37,984 nucleotides of DNA from a virus: positions 1-37,984 of IMG/VR virus record IMGVR_UViG_3300043773_000555; one strand, given 5' to 3'. A model generated the notes under the pieces. The model had not been told where the DNA came from. It ran no database searches and worked only from the letters and a program-made list of their open reading frames with translations. Position numbers and translations under genes: made by a program. Shown here in pieces: positions 9,801 through 16,557 of the stretch. The number at the start of each line of letters is the position of its first letter. Within the stretch, counting starts at the first letter, position 1.

Positions 9801-10047
9801 AAATGCAATGTCTGGCAATGTAAATGACGCTTACGTTAAAATGTTTGAGTCAGCATTTAAAACAAGGCAAGGACTTACGTTTCTTGCAAGACAAGCATCT
9901 GAAGATCCAGAGTTTTCTTTTGAGCTAGAGCAAGCAGCAAAAGATTTCGAGGAAAAGGAACGTGCAAATTCTAACTCTACATTTTCTGAACTAAATCGTA
10001 AATTTGATCTTCAGCGAAAACAAAACTTGAATTCCGGATCAAAATAG
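6886..10047 (+). CDS. Large putative ejection/internal virion protein
   Basis: At 1053 residues this is the largest protein here. An N-terminal coiled-coil segment (about 1-80) is followed by a Gly/Met-rich linker. A strongly hydrophobic Ala/Gly segment (about 205-260, containing AGFAGAAAVEAPIAIG) could insert into or cross a membrane. The rest is long, charged and helical (about 330-1030). This architecture fits proteins ejected from podovirus heads to help DNA cross the cell envelope, but no lytic transglycosylase motif is visible. It is A/T-richer than the capsid genes. The overlap with the previous gene suggests the two proteins act together. Confidence 0.6.
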   Translation: MSDLQKQKESISSDISKISLGIREAKNKYQAAVAAGQNVEAQSYVDLGRKLYDKVKVLQNQFSKLETEEEAPNLERISGLRKEIEKPIVAPTPNYMNMGGRGGMGMPRSYEAMYNMPSVEQQMATKREAIGQLFNAPVGEGGMAAEQLPTGVRFGVGALPTRESELEYLQQTYPDANITPMSVGGKTQFLIKTKDGKTFTTLDMGLAGFAGAAAVEAPIAIGSTAAGISAALATKSPMAGTATAAATEAGLGTAADMITRAALGMEQNIGENVARRGTQAAIGGALGAVGDVAIPAVRAFRVPSGTPNTFRQQFVESAERQGLPEAVPAGSQFGPKGIEGAQELAGDYPKTRLGAKLRTAQQDIVRKFDPFRKMATTAPGDYASVARNLAQKRSELVTRIARNTDQNEFIVDGAVQRLLKPYGEANVDELGGVLRGTIQQLDEETAKFTRNQYDLMADLADNAGFSITAQEMLDKIPQIKRELNFSGFVDDRGVTGLENSLRARRDAPIEIKRIENSLKSLQKLKSSAKDANLRLRLEGKIQDATNQLKDLESINRPLNFKDFNELVKSYGNLRSENLVGGSTKDIFGTEISNELSALRTQIFKGYNAIDANGVTRNLANEFQTTAAAVGKRNDMQKNTLGSILKEAGGENVATQRDVVRIAMKDPETMGRVLRAAQDLDATQPGIAKTIRDRMQIQYLNDIGMGKQGNITQLNYDKGFLDTLFDADSGKVARGLDTLNEKLAAIKGVKISSITRDDLTALSSALSKNERNQVADQIVKREALKKEEEKLVSSEIFQAAKNGNFENIDPDLISRAVLAGATTRNVETAMGQLSKSSPDARNLYKGDFMRIFLDHYKGGTPTAAPPYETLFDVDKFLADYGTKEAPSELGKNINTILGADSGTALYDLAKLYQANTLKELNKTGTMPRVVVSNRNVSAFAPIAKLTTNARNRFLAYALANGSESNGIRSALARNAMSGNVNDAYVKMFESAFKTRQGLTFLARQASEDPEFSFELEQAAKDFEEKERANSNSTFSELNRKFDLQRKQNLNSGSK

Positions 10048-10064
10048 CATTTGATTCATCCAAC

Positions 10065-10619
10065 ATGAGCGAGGAACAACTCCAGAAACTGAAAGACAAT
10101 TACTACGATGATCGTCCCGACAAGAGCGAGTGGTTTCTTGAGGTAAGAGAACGTGCTAAGTTGCTGCCACGGAACAACATAGAACATTACGCGCCGCACA
10201 AGGCTGCATTAGCATTGTTTCTCTTATCTCAAGGAGCCAAGATTACTGAGATATCCAAGAAAACTGGAGTTGGCAGGGAGACTATTCGCCAATTAGAATG
10301 GCGGCATAACGATACGCTAGAGACAAAGCGCAAAGAGTTCTCAATGCGTTACGCTATTGCAGCGCAAGAATACACTGACTTGTTGTTTGAACGAGCTACG
10401 CAACTCTTTGACGACCCTGATAGCCTTGCTAAAATCTCCCCTGAGAAGCTGGCAATCACCGTTGGCATTCTCACAGACAAAGCGGCACAGCTTACTGGCA
10501 TGGCGACAACCGTTGTTGAGCATCGCAAAGGCGCAAGTCTCGACGATGCCGCCAATCTCATCAACGAAGCAAGGAGCCGTATTGCTAAAGGTAAAGTAGT
10601 TGAAGCGGAAATAGTATGA
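10065..10619 (+). CDS. terS: Terminase small subunit-like protein
   Basis: 184 residues. A helix-turn-helix lies at about residues 45-75: ALFLLSQGAKITEISKKTGV then GRETIRQLEWRH, which would bind DNA. Helical oligomerisation segments follow. The small subunit recognises phage DNA and regulates the large subunit's ATPase and nuclease during packaging. Placement directly before the large subunit, with a four-base overlap, is the main support. The start ATG has no clear ribosome binding site. Confidence 0.75.
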   Translation: MSEEQLQKLKDNYYDDRPDKSEWFLEVRERAKLLPRNNIEHYAPHKAALALFLLSQGAKITEISKKTGVGRETIRQLEWRHNDTLETKRKEFSMRYAIAAQEYTDLLFERATQLFDDPDSLAKISPEKLAITVGILTDKAAQLTGMATTVVEHRKGASLDDAANLINEARSRIAKGKVVEAEIV

Positions 10620-12214
10620 TTTGGAGACAACATCAAATTCTAAAGCCTCCCACGGATGAGGAGCTGATTCAGATGACACCAGAAGAGGTGTTATCCATTC
10701 ATCGTATTTACCACGAAGCTATTGAGAATGCCGAAAAAGACCCGTATCAGTATGGATTCCGCTTGCCTCACTGGGTAAAAGCCGAGGAACAACTTAAAGA
10801 AGTAAATGAAATCCTAGCATTAGGAGGAAATCGCAGCGGGAAAACTCAATGGGGTGCGTTCTCTGTTGTCCGTGCAGCCGTAGAAAATCCTAACTCTGAG
10901 ATATTCTGCTTTGCGCAAACTTCCGAGGTGTCCATTCGTCAGCAACAAAGCGCAGTATGGGCATGGCTTCCTGAGTATCTCAAGACGAAATACACAAGCG
11001 CAAATGCTTATATTTCATACAAGAAGAAAACTGGATTTACAGATTCTTCGTTGATTCTTCCTAACGGCTCACAGATCATCTTCAAGACTTATTCACAATA
11101 CCAGAATAACCCTACGATTTTGGAAGGTGCTGAACTTGGTTCTCGCAATCCAGTCTGGCACAACATTGGCGTATGGCTCGACGAATATCTTCTTGGTCCC
11201 GAGTTGATAAATACCATGCGATTCCGTCTTGCTACTCGGAACTCCAAGATGCTTGTGACATTCACGCCGATTGACGGGTGGACTGAGGTTATTAAAGAGT
11301 ATCTTGATGGCGCAACAACTATCGAAAGCCGAGAAGCAGAACTGCTTAATAACGAGCTTGTTCCTTACGTTCAAAGATCGAAGAAGCTAAATGCTTCCGT
11401 GCATTACTTCCACTCGCAAGACAATGCCTTCGGTGGATATGACCGCATTAAGGAAACGCTGAAAGGGAGAACACGGGAGGAAATCCTTATTCGTGCCTAT
11501 GGTGTGCCGATGAAGTCACACGCTACCAAGTTCCCAAAATTCAACAAGATTGTGAACGTGGTGGAGCCTGATAAGATTCCAAGAAACAACATCACAAAGT
11601 ATCACGTTATCGACCCTGCTGGATCTAAAAACTGGTTTATGTGCTGGATTGCAGTGGATGAGACTGGAACAATGTGGGTTTATCGTGAATGGCCTAGCGT
11701 GGATGTTGGTGACTGGGCTGAATGGCGCGGTGGTAAGTGGATGCCTGGAGAGGGAGCTAAAGGGCAAGGATTTGGCATTCGCGACTACGTTGAGCTTATC
11801 GAAGAAATGGAAGGTGAAGAGGAAATCTTTGAGCGGTTAATTGACCCCCGTCTTGGGGCTGCAAAGTATCAAGTACAAGATGGATCATCCTCGATTATCG
11901 AAGATTTGAACGATGCTGGCATGGTTTGCATCCCTGCGCCTGGACTTGATATTGACGATGGATTGCAAGCTTTGATCGGGAAAATGGCATGGGATACAAC
12001 TAAGCCGTTGGATGCTATCAATCGACCGCATTTTTACATTAGTTCCGACTGCGAGAACATTATCCAAGGATTGTCAGAATACACTGGAGAAGGTGGATTA
12101 AAAGAAGCTTGGAAAGATGTCATAGATGTTTTACGCTATGCTGCAATCTCAGGAATAGATCATGTTGACAATTCCGTAAGTTTAGCCACAATTCAAGGAG
12201 GTGGAGGTTACTAA
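10616..12214 (+). CDS. terL: Terminase large subunit
   Basis: A 532-residue DNA packaging motor. The ATPase domain has Walker A GGNRSGKT (70-77), Walker B IGVWLDE (184-190) and a likely coupling motif VTFTPIDG (about 214-221). The C-terminal RNase H-fold nuclease shows acidic residues in YHVIDPAG (Asp333), ERLIDPRLG and the late WKDVIDVLRY segment. Length and motif order match TerL proteins of podo- and siphophages. It moves DNA into the prohead through the portal encoded at 12473. Its 3' end carries the Shine-Dalgarno sequence of the next gene. Confidence 0.95.
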   Translation: MIWRQHQILKPPTDEELIQMTPEEVLSIHRIYHEAIENAEKDPYQYGFRLPHWVKAEEQLKEVNEILALGGNRSGKTQWGAFSVVRAAVENPNSEIFCFAQTSEVSIRQQQSAVWAWLPEYLKTKYTSANAYISYKKKTGFTDSSLILPNGSQIIFKTYSQYQNNPTILEGAELGSRNPVWHNIGVWLDEYLLGPELINTMRFRLATRNSKMLVTFTPIDGWTEVIKEYLDGATTIESREAELLNNELVPYVQRSKKLNASVHYFHSQDNAFGGYDRIKETLKGRTREEILIRAYGVPMKSHATKFPKFNKIVNVVEPDKIPRNNITKYHVIDPAGSKNWFMCWIAVDETGTMWVYREWPSVDVGDWAEWRGGKWMPGEGAKGQGFGIRDYVELIEEMEGEEEIFERLIDPRLGAAKYQVQDGSSSIIEDLNDAGMVCIPAPGLDIDDGLQALIGKMAWDTTKPLDAINRPHFYISSDCENIIQGLSEYTGEGGLKEAWKDVIDVLRYAAISGIDHVDNSVSLATIQGGGGY

Positions 12215-12215
12215 T

Positions 12216-12476
12216 ATGAATACTAAAAAAGAAGCAAAGAAACGAGGACGACCAGCTAAGGTTGTTGAAGAAATAGTGCAAGACGTGCCAGAGTCGCCAT
12301 TGAAAGCGTTAATTGTAGGTGTTTGCAATAACCCGACATGGCTGAAAGCGCGGATCGACGGATTCAGCGTTAATGTAAAATGTCCCGCTCAAATATCAAA
12401 AGGCTTGCTAGGAAAGCAAGTTAATGTTATTCTCGTCAATTCCGAACCCGAGGATTACTACCAATATACAGCATGA
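12216..12476 (+). CDS. Small protein with AT-hook-like N-terminus
   Basis: 86 residues from the ATG at 12216. I prefer this start to the GTG at 12201 because GGAGG at 12203-12207 lies eight bases upstream. The N-terminus is very basic with KKRGRPAK, matching the AT-hook core R-G-R-P, so minor-groove DNA binding is plausible. The rest is a small beta-rich domain (ALIVGVCNNP to VNVILV). Its position between terminase and portal suggests a packaging accessory role, which is an inference. Confidence 0.65.
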   Translation: MNTKKEAKKRGRPAKVVEEIVQDVPESPLKALIVGVCNNPTWLKARIDGFSVNVKCPAQISKGLLGKQVNVILVNSEPEDYYQYTA

Positions 12477-14539
12477 ATGACATTCAACAAATTGAAGATG
12501 AATCTCTTGTTTATTTAGACAAGAAGCCTGATATTGGCGCATTATCCAATGCTTACGATACATGCCTAGTTGATCTGGATTACTATTTTGAATCGTGCCT
12601 ACGCTCTTACAACGACCGTAGAAACATCTGGGATGGCAAGTCGGATGACCTACGCAAGAACGGAGCTAATGCTTTTCCGTGGCAAGGCGCATCCGACCAA
12701 GAGGTGAACGTAGTTGGCGAGCGCATCGACATGTATGTTGCGTTGTTTGACCAAGCGTTGTCTCGCTCTCACATCAAGGCATTCCCAACGTCTATGGCAG
12801 CAATGCCAAAAGCAGCGGTGGTTTCTGGCTTCCTAAAATGGATGCGAGCATCCTACATTCCTGACTTCAAGCGTCAGATGGAACTTGGTGGCAACTATCT
12901 CATGGAGAAGGGCATCATGGTTACCTACGTTGGTTGGAACCGTGAGAAACGCACTTACTTACAAAGCGTTAGCCTTGAGCAAATCCAGCAAGCATCGCCT
13001 GATCTTGTTGAGTTGATTCTTAGCGAGCAAGATGATGTAATGTTGATTGAGTTGCTTCAAGACTCATTCCCTGATCTTTCCACTAAGCGAGCTAAAAAAG
13101 CAATCAAAGACCTACGCAAGATGGGCGTTGCCGAAATTCCGCTATCCCGCCAAACTGTTGACTGTCCCGTAGTCTATGCTTGCGCTCCTGATGGCGAGGT
13201 GATGTATCCATCTTATATTTCAGACCCACAACGCGCACCATACATGTTCTGGCGAACATTCCTCACAGCTCAAGAGCTTGAGAAAAAGGTGACAAACGAA
13301 GGATGGGATCGCAAATGGGTAGATAACGCTATTGAAAATCTGCGTGGAAAAGACTCCATGTATCTCGATGGCGAGAAAGTAAAGACTCAGACTCGCTTGC
13401 CAATCACTGACGACAACGATCTTGTCATGGTGGTCTATGCGTATCAACGTCTGATTGACGAAGAAGATGGCTCAGAAGGTATCTACTGCACCGTGTTCCA
13501 TCCGCAGACAGATGGCTATGCCAAGCATGAACTTCTCAATGGTTACGATGATTATCCATTTGTAGTAACTTGTCTCGCTAACAACCAAAAGCGGATGTAT
13601 GAAGTGCAGACATTCTCCGACATTCTCCGTGGTCCACAGATGCAAATCAAGACCGAGCGTGACAGTCGTATCGATCGTGCGTCTTTGGCAACACTTCCAC
13701 CAATCATGCACCCTGCTGGTCGCCCTCCATCGGATTGGGGTCCTGGACGCAGAGTGCCGTATCGCCGACTAGGTGAAATTGCATTTGGTCCAATCCCTCC
13801 GCGAGATGACGGCTCTGTAGAGAGTGAAATGTCAATGCGCGGACAAGCGGACCGTGCTGTTGGGTTAGATCTTACAAATCCTCTTTCTGCTGCTCTCCAG
13901 CAATTCTTTATTGGTAAGTTCCTTGACCACGTTAAAGACGTTCTTACGATGGCATGGAAGCTGTATCAGCGTATGGGACCTGATGAAATCTTCTTCCAAG
14001 TAACTGGAAATCCCAATCCACAGGTAATGACCAAGGGCAGTCCTGATGAAAACTTCTCAATTATGGTATCGTTTGACTCCTTGTCTAGTGATCCAGAAAC
14101 AGCGGAGACTCAGTTGAAGAATATGGTATCGCTTACCCAGCTTGATCGTAATGGCATTCTTGACATCAACAAACTACTTGAGTTTGCAGCATCGTCTATC
14201 AATCCTATTTTTGCCGACTACGTATTGCAGCCAGTTGAAGAAGCGCAACAGAAGGTTCAGAAGAACGTAACAGATGACCTTGCAAAAATCTTTGCTGGCA
14301 TTGAAGTTCCCGCTCAACCGAATGGTGCGCAGATTGCCATGCAGATGGTGCAAGCATACGTTCAGCAACCCGATGTTGCGGCTAGAGCGCAGCAAGACGA
14401 GGCTTTTGCGGCTCGCTTGCAGAAATATGCCAGTCAATATCAATTCCAGCTACAACAGGCTCAGAACGCCGAGATTGGACGCATTGGAACAGCACCTGCT
14501 GAAATGGGTGGAATGACGACTCAAGGAATGGAGCAATAA
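12473..14539 (+). CDS. Portal protein
   Basis: 688 residues, the usual size for podovirus portals, directly following the terminase as expected. Features include FPWQGASDQEV (about 64-74), KRQMELGGNYLMEKGIMVTY in the wing, the segment around FSDILRGPQMQIKTERDSRI, and a Gln/Ala-rich helical barrel at the C-terminus. The protein forms the dodecameric ring through which DNA enters and leaves the head and docks the terminase and later the adaptor. It overlaps the previous gene by four bases. Confidence 0.88.
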   Translation: MNDIQQIEDESLVYLDKKPDIGALSNAYDTCLVDLDYYFESCLRSYNDRRNIWDGKSDDLRKNGANAFPWQGASDQEVNVVGERIDMYVALFDQALSRSHIKAFPTSMAAMPKAAVVSGFLKWMRASYIPDFKRQMELGGNYLMEKGIMVTYVGWNREKRTYLQSVSLEQIQQASPDLVELILSEQDDVMLIELLQDSFPDLSTKRAKKAIKDLRKMGVAEIPLSRQTVDCPVVYACAPDGEVMYPSYISDPQRAPYMFWRTFLTAQELEKKVTNEGWDRKWVDNAIENLRGKDSMYLDGEKVKTQTRLPITDDNDLVMVVYAYQRLIDEEDGSEGIYCTVFHPQTDGYAKHELLNGYDDYPFVVTCLANNQKRMYEVQTFSDILRGPQMQIKTERDSRIDRASLATLPPIMHPAGRPPSDWGPGRRVPYRRLGEIAFGPIPPRDDGSVESEMSMRGQADRAVGLDLTNPLSAALQQFFIGKFLDHVKDVLTMAWKLYQRMGPDEIFFQVTGNPNPQVMTKGSPDENFSIMVSFDSLSSDPETAETQLKNMVSLTQLDRNGILDINKLLEFAASSINPIFADYVLQPVEEAQQKVQKNVTDDLAKIFAGIEVPAQPNGAQIAMQMVQAYVQQPDVAARAQQDEAFAARLQKYASQYQFQLQQAQNAEIGRIGTAPAEMGGMTTQGMEQ

Positions 14540-14543
14540 TATT

Positions 14544-14690
14544 ATGAAACAAGGATTATATAGCAACATTAACGCAAAACGCAAACGTATCGCAGCAGGT
14601 AGCGGAGAGAAGATGAACAAGGTCGGCAGCAAGAAAGCACCGACTGCAAAAGACTTCCGCGAATCAGCTAAAACTGCAAAGAAGAAGTAA
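14544..14690 (+). CDS. Tiny basic protein (48 aa)
   Basis: The ORF starts at ATG 14544 and ends in TAA, overlapping the next ATG by one base (TAATG). It encodes 48 residues, about one third Lys or Arg, with the C-terminal run ESAKTAKKK. There is no membrane segment and no named family. It is the first of three consecutive tiny basic genes, and tight coupling to the next gene supports it being real. Nucleic-acid or scaffold binding is a guess from charge alone. Confidence 0.65.
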   Translation: MKQGLYSNINAKRKRIAAGSGEKMNKVGSKKAPTAKDFRESAKTAKKK

Positions 14691-14944
14691 TGGACAAGAG
14701 ATTCAAAAAGATCGTCACCAATCCCGCTACTGGTCGTAAGAAAACCATCAAGTATGGGCAAGCAGGTAAAGCCGCAGACGGAGGTGATCGTATTCGTCCT
14801 GGCACTGCCAAAGGCTCAAGCTATTGCGCTAGAAGCTACGGCATTAAAAAACGCTTGCCAGAAGCCCAACAAAATGATCCTAATACACCCAACAACTTAA
14901 GTCGAAAAAAATGGCGTTGCAGCGGAAGTAAATCAATAAAATAA
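14690..14944 (+). CDS. Basic conserved phage protein (DUF6321-like)
   Basis: 84 residues containing RKKTIKYGQAGKAADGGDRI, RPGTAKGSSYCARSYGIKK and NTPNNLSRKKWRCSGSKS. This set of phrases is highly conserved in a small phage protein family that I recall as DUF6321; the label is from memory. Two Cys residues could bind metal or form a disulphide. The function is unknown. Location after the portal fits a head-associated or DNA-associated role. Confidence 0.75.
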   Translation: MDKRFKKIVTNPATGRKKTIKYGQAGKAADGGDRIRPGTAKGSSYCARSYGIKKRLPEAQQNDPNTPNNLSRKKWRCSGSKSIK

Positions 14945-14948
14945 CTCT

Positions 14949-15077
14949 ATGAAAAAAACAAAATCATGCGGTGGAAGCCGCGACATGGATGGCAAGGGAA
15001 AGAAATACCTTGAAGTCGAAATCAAGATGGGTAAGATGCCTAAGCGAGCCGCGAAAAAAGCTCCTAAGCGCAAATAA
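14949..15077 (+). CDS. Tiny basic protein (42 aa)
   Basis: The ATG at 14949 lies five bases after the previous stop. The product has 42 residues, including GGSRDMDGKGKKYLEVEIK and a C-terminal PKRAAKKAPKRK resembling histone-like or protamine-like tails. It is the third in a row of tiny Lys/Arg-rich proteins. No homologue is recognised. Confidence 0.55.
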   Translation: MKKTKSCGGSRDMDGKGKKYLEVEIKMGKMPKRAAKKAPKRK

Positions 15078-15105
15078 CCTTGAATAGCTTCATCCGTATT
15101 CCCTC

Positions 15106-15134
15106 TTGACAATGGAGCGATTGCGAATTAACGC
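15106..15134 (+). promoter_or_regulatory. Putative promoter P2
   Basis: TTGACA at 15106-15111 is followed after 16-17 bases by TTAACG/TAACGC. It resembles the spacing of P1 and P3. It lies in a 105-base gap before the 70-residue gene at 15183. An eight-codon ORF starts at 15135, next to the expected transcription start. Confidence 0.4.
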
Positions 15135-15182
15135 ATGAACTTACATGACGATGTAAACTAGGTGAGTTACAAAACAACTTAA

Positions 15183-15395
15183 ATGACACCATTACCAAAA
15201 CCAACTATTGTTCAAGCTGTTGAAGCTCTATCTGACCGCGACGAGTTCAAAGCTATCATCCAATTCATCCGAGATGAGCGCGAGCGTTTCTTTGGTGATT
15301 TGCGCCAGTGCGTAGAGCCAAACGAGGTTATGAAAATCGTCGGCAGTGTTTCTACGCTAGACGAGCTTTTGATTCTATTGAAAAAAGAAGGTTGA
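15183..15395 (+). CDS. Small conserved phage protein
   Basis: 70 residues, helical and acidic. DEFKAIIQFIRDERERFFGD (about 20-39) followed by a VMKIVGSVSTLDELL tail resembles a short protein found near portal and scaffold genes in other phages, as far as I recall. The function is unknown. It has its own upstream promoter candidate and is followed by a strong terminator, so it may form a one-gene unit. Confidence 0.7.
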   Translation: MTPLPKPTIVQAVEALSDRDEFKAIIQFIRDERERFFGDLRQCVEPNEVMKIVGSVSTLDELLILLKKEG

Positions 15396-15456
15396 CATCC
15401 GTCCACGTTCTGCTTTTATTTCCTTGCTGTTTTGTTTTCAGCTCTTGTGTTCATAG

Positions 15457-15490
15457 ACCCGTAGAGATTAAACCCTCTACGGGTTTCTTG
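15457..15490 (+). terminator. Rho-independent terminator
   Basis: A perfect 10-bp stem (ACCCGTAGAG at 15457-15466, CTCTACGGGT at 15475-15484) with an 8-base loop is followed by TTCTTGTTTC. It ends plus-strand transcription after the gene at 15183, just before the convergent minus-strand cassette. Confidence 0.85.
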
Positions 15491-15500
15491 TTTCTGTGAG

Positions 15501-15770
15501 TCACTCGTATAAAAGAACTGTTTTCAGTCCGTAGTATTGCGCGTTCACATAGCTTGGATCAAGCGGATGAGTATCATTATGAGCCTGTAATTTGTCGCGA
15601 TACTCGCAAGCGGTGATTGACTCCACAACGTAGTCGCTGCCGATCTCTAGCTCCTTTTGCTGCCATTCCTCGCAACGCTCCAACATTACTTGCGCTATGG
15701 ATTCGTCACTGTATGCCATGGCTGGTTCTTCGTCGGCAAAAAGTATCGTGATTTTTCGGTAGGTTCTCAT
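15501..15770 (-). CDS. Hypothetical protein, late-region minus cassette gene 3
   Basis: 89 residues from the ATG at 15770, chosen because GGAGG lies six bases upstream; a longer reading from 15818 would skip this signal. The sequence begins MRTYRKITILFADEEPAM and is acidic and soluble, with an amphipathic helix at about residues 20-45. No family is recognised. It overlaps the preceding gene by four bases and is the last gene of a three-gene minus-strand operon. Confidence 0.65.
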   Translation of the reverse strand: MRTYRKITILFADEEPAMAYSDESIAQVMLERCEEWQQKELEIGSDYVVESITACEYRDKLQAHNDTHPLDPSYVNAQYYGLKTVLLYE

Positions 15771-16006
15771 GGTTTTCCTCCTTTCGTAATTTGATGCTTC
15801 AGCAACAGTTTGATGCACAGCTCTCCGAGCCTATCCCCACCGAATCTTTGCTTGACCAGCTTTTCCAGCATCTGCTTTTTGGTCTTATAGCCAAAAACTG
15901 AACAGTCAGTTGCTGTTGTAGAGTAGCCCCATGATCCTCCCCATTCTTCTGGATCGCATCGCACGATTTCGATGTCCATTAGCTCAGAGATTTCTTCAAG
16001 AGTCAT
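15767..16006 (-). CDS. Hypothetical protein, late-region minus cassette gene 2
   Basis: 79 residues. An acidic N-terminal helix (EEISELMDIEIV) and a Trp/Gly/Thr-rich middle (EEWGGSWGYSTTATD) precede a basic helical C-terminus. GAAAGGAGG lies a few bases before its ATG. Its own C-terminus, TKGGKP, is encoded by the ribosome binding site of the next gene. The family is unknown. Confidence 0.65.
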   Translation of the reverse strand: MTLEEISELMDIEIVRCDPEEWGGSWGYSTTATDCSVFGYKTKKQMLEKLVKQRFGGDRLGELCIKLLLKHQITKGGKP

Positions 16007-16274
16007 AACTCCCTCCTTTCGTGGCTCTTAGGGCTTGCTCTGCATCTAACACTTCGTTGAGGGTAACAAAACCGTAACGCCGATGGTGGGACATATAATT
16101 CCGCAAAGCCTCAGCCAACGCATCGCGCTGCTTTGTCATGTCAGCAAGCTCTCGCTCTAGTTGTCGAGCGTGTGTTTCCATGACTTGAATGTGCTCATAA
16201 ATGGTGCGCTTGTGTCCTTGGTCTGGCATTAGCGCATCCGTTCTCGGTGTCGGTGTGTCTAATTCTGTGTTCAT
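15996..16274 (-). CDS. Coiled-coil protein of the TPRTDA/QRDALAEAL type
   Basis: 92 residues beginning MNTELDTPTPRTDAL. A coiled coil at about 35-65 contains LERELADMTKQRDALAEAL. The same motif occurs in two genes at 28166 and 28396, and 28 bases (16104-16131) are identical in all three. Such proteins are common small phage accessory proteins of unknown function. The C-terminus ATKGGSYDS overlaps the next gene and encodes its Shine-Dalgarno sequence. It is first gene of the cassette, about 165 nt downstream of a promoter candidate. Confidence 0.75.
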   Translation of the reverse strand: MNTELDTPTPRTDALMPDQGHKRTIYEHIQVMETHARQLERELADMTKQRDALAEALRNYMSHHRRYGFVTLNEVLDAEQALRATKGGSYDS

Positions 16275-16305
16275 TGTTCGGTTGGTTGTTTGGTTAATCT
16301 AGCCC

Positions 16306-16406
16306 AAATAAAAAGGACTAGCACAAGGAGGTCGAAATACCTGTGCTAGCCCTTAACTCCAAGCCATGAATAATGGAGCGAAATTTGCAACGATGAATTC
16401 GACCTC
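16306..16406 (-). promoter_or_regulatory. Attenuator-like leader with loop pseudoknot
   Basis: On the minus strand, CTAGCACA and TGTGCTAG (16318-16325 with 16342-16349) form an 8-bp stem extended by GG/CC pairs, followed by TTTTTATTT (16314-16306): a rho-independent terminator. Its loop contains TTCGACCTC (16336-16328), a perfect 9-base complement to GAGGTCGAA (16406-16398) farther upstream in the same RNA. A small hairpin CTCCA/TGGAG lies between them. Loop pairing would make a pseudoknot or compete with the terminator. It sits in the 5' leader of the minus cassette, so attenuation is plausible; a simple terminator is the alternative. Confidence 0.6.
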
Positions 16407-16447
16407 TCGTCGCCGCGAATTTACACAGCACTTTTCGGAATGCAAGA

Positions 16448-16476
16448 ATTATTTTGCATAAAAAACATGATTGCAA
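16448..16476 (-). promoter_or_regulatory. Putative minus-strand cassette promoter
   Basis: On the minus strand TTGCAA (16476-16471) is followed after 17 bases by AATAAT (16453-16448). Transcription would start near 16441 and run through the attenuator-like leader into the gene at 16274. Its -35 box is nearly back to back with that of P3 on the plus strand, making a compact divergent promoter. Confidence 0.45.
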
Positions 16477-16486
16477 ATGTTTACTA

Positions 16487-16515
16487 TTGACAAATGCACT
16501 ACTTTTGCGTTAATG
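16487..16515 (+). promoter_or_regulatory. Putative head-gene promoter P3
   Basis: TTGACA at 16487-16492 with a 17-base spacer is followed by TTAATG at 16510-16515. The predicted start near 16522 lies downstream of the ATG at 16471, which is one reason to place the scaffold start at 16558. Confidence 0.5.
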
Positions 16516-16557
16516 TCCTCGCGACTCGCACCGCCGAGCGTAAATGGCGTTTTAATT

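Noticed and set aside
10341-10679. Minus-strand ORFs opposite the terminase small subunit gene
   Set aside because: They are shadows in several frames of a well-supported gene, with no start signals.
16471-16557. Longer N-terminus of the scaffold protein
   Set aside because: The extra 29 codons overlap promoter P3 and have no acidic or helical character like the rest.
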